A DNA stretch of 23,763 bases from an uncultured Bacteriovorax sp. (GTDB lineage Bacteria; Bdellovibrionota; Bacteriovoracia; Bacteriovoracales; Bacteriovoracaceae): assembly GCA_946482295.1 (NCBI GenBank), contig CAMLRB010000026.1:1-23763 (forward strand), given 5' to 3'. The position numbers were made by a program, and so were the translations under genes. The notes beneath the pieces were generated by a model. That model saw nothing but the letters and a program-made list of their open reading frames with translations. It was not told where the DNA came from and made no database searches. Below, one piece after another: positions 21,473 to 23,763 of the stretch; positions within the stretch are counted from its first letter, which is position 1; each line of letters begins with the position of its first letter.

Positions 21473-21489
21473 CTGGACTCTCATTTGCA
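21473..21489 (+). promoter_or_regulatory. Sigma-54-type promoter of the second CBS gene
   Basis: CTGGACTCTCATTTGCA has CTGG, GG-N10-GC and TTTGCA. Predicted start near 21500, just before the GGAGG ribosome site. It begins 2 bases after the stop of the 20965 gene. Confidence 0.7.
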
Positions 21490-21514
21490 ACATCTCTTGT
21501 GATGGAGGTTGCCA

Positions 21515-21865
21515 ATGGAGATTCAGAAAACTATCTGTTGTACCGTCTTAACTCGCATTGATGAAATTCAACGTCTCATGTCTGAAAATGGCTTAAAAGA
21601 AATGCCTATTGTGGACAATATGCTGGAAAAACATCTTTTGGGGATAGTGATAGATGAGGACATTATGGCGAAAGCGAAAATCGAATCAGCGTCACCTTCT
21701 CAACTTTCTACAGAACAATGTATGCGCATTATTCCTTCAGTACGAGAGACATCGAATCTTACTGAAGTTAGAAATCTCTTTTCCTCGGTTCCGATTGAAA
21801 CGATTCCAGTCAGCGATCGAGAAGGACGCTTTTGCGGAACGATTCCAAAATCCAATTTAAATTAG
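21515..21865 (+). CDS. Degenerate two-CBS-domain protein
   Basis: The product is 116 residues with two shortened CBS motifs: EMPIVDNMLEKHLLGIVIDED in the first half and ETIPVSDREGRFCGTIPK in the second. The first half lacks the opening beta-strand, and the C-terminal helix is cut short. It resembles the 19710 protein (EQCMRIIPSV against DQCMKTIPALV) and so is likely an old tandem copy. The ATG at 21515 is chosen over an in-frame TTG at 21509 because GGAGG is 6 bases upstream. It has its own sigma-54-like promoter. Its last 9 bases overlap the convergent AlkB-type gene. Confidence 0.8.
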   Translation: MEIQKTICCTVLTRIDEIQRLMSENGLKEMPIVDNMLEKHLLGIVIDEDIMAKAKIESASPSQLSTEQCMRIIPSVRETSNLTEVRNLFSSVPIETIPVSDREGRFCGTIPKSNLN

Positions 21866-22438
21866 TGGATAGATTCGTCTAAATGTGAGATTGATTCGCG
21901 GACCTTTGCTCTTTGTTTCTTGAGCAATACGATGCAACCAATTCTTCTGCATTCCACCTTTCATGATCACGAGAGAGCCAGGTTTTAATATCAAGCTGAT
22001 CACTGGTTGTGATTTGTCAGTCTTGTGTTTTACCTGAAACTTTCTCGTCTCCCCAAAAGAGATGGAAACTATAATGTCAGTATCACCTTTGATCGTTTCT
22101 TTATCCGCATGCCATGAAACATGATCATGTTCATCTCGATAAAGATTTAATAGGATGCGATTAAAGGCCATCTGAGTGTGCTTCTCGATATCGGACTTCA
22201 TAATAAGGAGTGAAGGCAGCCAAACGTCCGCCGGTTCATAAGAAGCCGTTAAACGAGGTAGTAGTACAACACGCTCATACATCTTCATGTCATCTTGAAC
22301 CCAGGGCACAGTGTGAATGAGTTCTTCAAAAAAATTATTGGATTGAGCTTCCGAGTAGTAAGGATAAATGTATTCAAGCTCTCCTTCCTTCGGAAGAAGA
22401 TTCTTTTCAGCTACATCTAAGAATCCAGGGAAATGCAT
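21857..22438 (-). CDS. alkB: AlkB-type Fe(II)/2-oxoglutarate dioxygenase
   Basis: The product is 193 residues with the 2-oxoglutarate dioxygenase jelly-roll. Iron ligands are His110 and Asp112 (SWHADKE) and His169 (NWLHRIA); 2-oxoglutarate and family arginines are in RINLTFRR (181-188). The segment NLYRDEHDHVSWHAD matches AlkB homologues of the ALKBH2/3 type that remove methyl groups from DNA or RNA bases. It is on the short side for AlkB but complete. It lacks a clear Shine-Dalgarno; a perfect hairpin fills the 30-base gap from the preceding stop codon. The substrate is inferred from the family. Confidence 0.9.
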   Translation of the reverse strand: MHFPGFLDVAEKNLLPKEGELEYIYPYYSEAQSNNFFEELIHTVPWVQDDMKMYERVVLLPRLTASYEPADVWLPSLLIMKSDIEKHTQMAFNRILLNLYRDEHDHVSWHADKETIKGDTDIIVSISFGETRKFQVKHKTDKSQPVISLILKPGSLVIMKGGMQKNWLHRIAQETKSKGPRINLTFRRIYPLI

Positions 22439-22442
22439 AATG

Positions 22443-22469
22443 AGCCTATCATAAAGGAGATGATAGGCT
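22443..22469 (-). repeat. Perfect inverted repeat between the 22469 gene and the AlkB gene
   Basis: AGCCTATCAT (22443-22452) and ATGATAGGCT (22460-22469) pair over 10 bp. The loop reads CTCCTTT on the minus strand and AAAGGAG on the plus. It overlaps the last base of the upstream stop codon and ends 4 bases before the AlkB ATG. No T-run follows, so it is not a standard terminator. Confidence 0.6.
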
Positions 22470-23284
22470 TATGCCAAATTTGTTGAGTTGTTGTGAAAGG
22501 GCTCTACAAAATTTTTATAAAGAACGAGATCAATGCTCATAAGAAGTGGTTTTAATGATTGGCGTGAATCTTTTAAAAATTCAAATGAATTTTCCATTGA
22601 GCGATAAAATTCATAGGCCTTTGCTCTTTGTTCAAACAAAGATACAAAAAGCTCTTGAGTGTTTTGACCATTCTCTTTCAGGAAATAATCAAAGAAAAGG
22701 GCGAAGAGTTGACGTTCTTTTAATGGAGCACGCAGTGAAAGGACTTGATTGAGAAAAACCGTCGCTTGATCGTTAACTTCAATATCAGTAAGTGCTCGTA
22801 CAATTCTTGGAATCATCTTGTGCATATGTGGAAGGATGGAAGCGATTTCATATGTTTCTCTACACATGTATGCAATTTCACAAAGATCATCGAAAGCACA
22901 ATGGGATAATTGGAGATCACTAACATGAACGCCCAATAAGTCGCCTGGAAGATCGTCGGTAAATGAAAAACCTGTCATTTCAAACGGGCGATTGAGGCGT
23001 GGCTTAAAACCACAAATTTTAATATCGGTTTGACTTGCTTTAAACAAATTCTGCAGTTGAGCATCAGTTGTTGTGTGATAAATTCTGAGCTCGCCCGAAG
23101 AATAGGCAAGTATGTCACTAGGGACTTGAGGTTTAGCGGGATAACACTCTGGTGACCAAATAGTGAATTCGAGGGCCTCTGATAACGCCGGCAATTCACA
23201 GTCATCAACGTTTTTAAGTTTGGTGAAGCACATGCCCTCTTCCAACCTTAATACGGGATGAAATGTACTCTTAAAACACGGCAT
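22469..23284 (-). CDS. Cytoplasmic protein of unknown function
   Basis: The product is 271 residues with no signal peptide or membrane segment; it has eight cysteines scattered through the first 160 residues and a largely helical, charged C-terminal half. No motif was recognised. The start has a good GGAGG. It lies 30 bases upstream of the AlkB-type gene on the same strand, so the two may be co-transcribed. Confidence 0.8.
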   Translation of the reverse strand: MPCFKSTFHPVLRLEEGMCFTKLKNVDDCELPALSEALEFTIWSPECYPAKPQVPSDILAYSSGELRIYHTTTDAQLQNLFKASQTDIKICGFKPRLNRPFEMTGFSFTDDLPGDLLGVHVSDLQLSHCAFDDLCEIAYMCRETYEIASILPHMHKMIPRIVRALTDIEVNDQATVFLNQVLSLRAPLKERQLFALFFDYFLKENGQNTQELFVSLFEQRAKAYEFYRSMENSFEFLKDSRQSLKPLLMSIDLVLYKNFVEPFHNNSTNLA

Positions 23285-23358
23285 TATTAGTCCTCCATTG
23301 AATTGGCATACTAATGTTCACAAACAAGCTTGCCCAGCTAAGAGTTCATTAAAAAATG

Positions 23359-23378
23359 CTCAAGAAAACTTGAGTTTT
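23359..23378 (+). other. Short hairpin with TTTT in the 23285-23498 gap
   Basis: CTCAAG (23359-23364) and CTTGAG (23369-23374) close an AAAA loop and are followed by TTTT. Both flanking genes start away from here, so it is not an obvious terminator; it may belong to a small transcript or be incidental. A second small hairpin GGTCAG/CTGACC lies at 23461-23477. Confidence 0.35.
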
Positions 23379-23498
23379 AAGCCCTTGACGGGCCGTCGTT
23401 TATTTAGACAGTTCTTTCTTTTTTTCATATTTCACCAGCTATTTTCCCCTGCTGTTGGGAGGTCAGCTAAACTGACCACAGTCGCATATGGAGGATCT

Positions 23499-23763
23499 AT
23501 GAAACTTTTAGTTTTGGCATCTCTTGCTTTTACTCTAACGTCAGCTCATGCAGGATTTTTTGGTCGAATTGATCATTATAGACATCTGGAAACAGGTGAA
23601 GTTGTGGAGATTGGTTCTAATGAAATTAAAGAAGATGGCTCCGTTAAATATTATAGTAGAAAAGAAAGGGTCTGGAAGACAACAGACATCACTGCCTTCT
23701 CAAAAAACACAGATACAGAAATTGCTGACGTTAAACAAGGCGAATTCCTATTAGCAGAAACTG
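23499..23763 (+). CDS. Secreted protein, 3' end outside the window
   Basis: The visible 88 residues start MKLLVLASLAFTLTSAHA, a signal peptide probably cut after AHA (residue 18). The mature part begins GFFGRIDHYRHLETGEVV and is rich in charged and aromatic residues with no recognised domain. GGAGG precedes the ATG. A small inverted repeat (23461-23477) lies in the leader. Confidence 0.8.
   Translation, partial: MKLLVLASLAFTLTSAHAGFFGRIDHYRHLETGEVVEIGSNEIKEDGSVKYYSRKERVWKTTDITAFSKNTDTEIADVKQGEFLLAET

Noticed and set aside
1..23763. CRISPR arrays, tRNA or rRNA genes, transposases, phage genes
   Set aside because: No regularly spaced repeats, tRNA-like cloverleaf with CCA end, transposase motif or phage structural gene was recognised anywhere in the window.
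1..23763. A classical defence island or toxin-antitoxin pair
   Set aside because: No nuclease, methyltransferase, NTPase or toxin-like motif was seen; small paired genes here carry signal peptides or stress-domain patterns instead.

Overview
This window is about 40% G+C, gene-dense bacterial chromosome from a Gram-negative organism: it encodes several signal-peptide proteins, lipoproteins with lipoboxes and a predicted outer-membrane beta-barrel. The gene mix and base composition suggest a member of the Bdellovibrionota (Bacteriovorax/Peredibacter-like). That placement is inference, because no marker gene is present. No phage, transposon, CRISPR array, rRNA or tRNA was seen.

Layout. 1-2290: end of a short-chain dehydrogenase, a small secreted protein, a 41-residue ORF, a SPW-repeat membrane protein, and a 305-base gap holding a long hairpin. 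2293-5198: a textbook copper-efflux cassette (copZ divergent from copA-cueR) with two CueR-type promoters. 5235-6760: a secreted protein, a DUF305 protein, a small charged protein and a lysine-rich DUF6496/histone-H1-like protein. 6897-9606: a single-domain response regulator, a hemerythrin, a glutamine amidotransferase and the NAD(P)H-hydrate dehydratase. 9670-12115: secreted proteins, a YkuD_2 L,D-transpeptidase-like protein and a DUF2177 membrane protein. 12187-16014: an apparent operon of a two-CxxCH cytochrome lipoprotein, a secreted protein with a possible Cys/His active site, and a beta-barrel. 16016-18926: two lipoproteins, a small Cys-rich protein, a Gln/Gly-rich peptide, a CsbD-like protein and a TerC protein. 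18916-21865: a VC0807-type membrane protein and a CBS / universal-stress / unknown / CBS cluster. 21857-23763: AlkB-type dioxygenase, an unknown protein, and the start of another secreted protein.

How it fits together. The strongest unlisted signal is repeated sigma-54 (RpoN) type promoters. Eleven elements with the GG-N10-GC geometry, mostly (C/T)TGG...TTGCA, sit 26-59 bases before the start codons of functionally similar genes: hemerythrin, DUF305 to H1-like operon, L,D-transpeptidase, cytochrome operon, lipoprotein, Gln-rich/CsbD, CBS-USP, second CBS, and others. The window therefore looks like a physically clustered, RpoN-driven envelope and general-stress regulon with an independently CueR-regulated copper-efflux cassette inside it. 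These promoters also settle several start codons and suggest that two Shine-Dalgarno-sequestering hairpins are regulatory.
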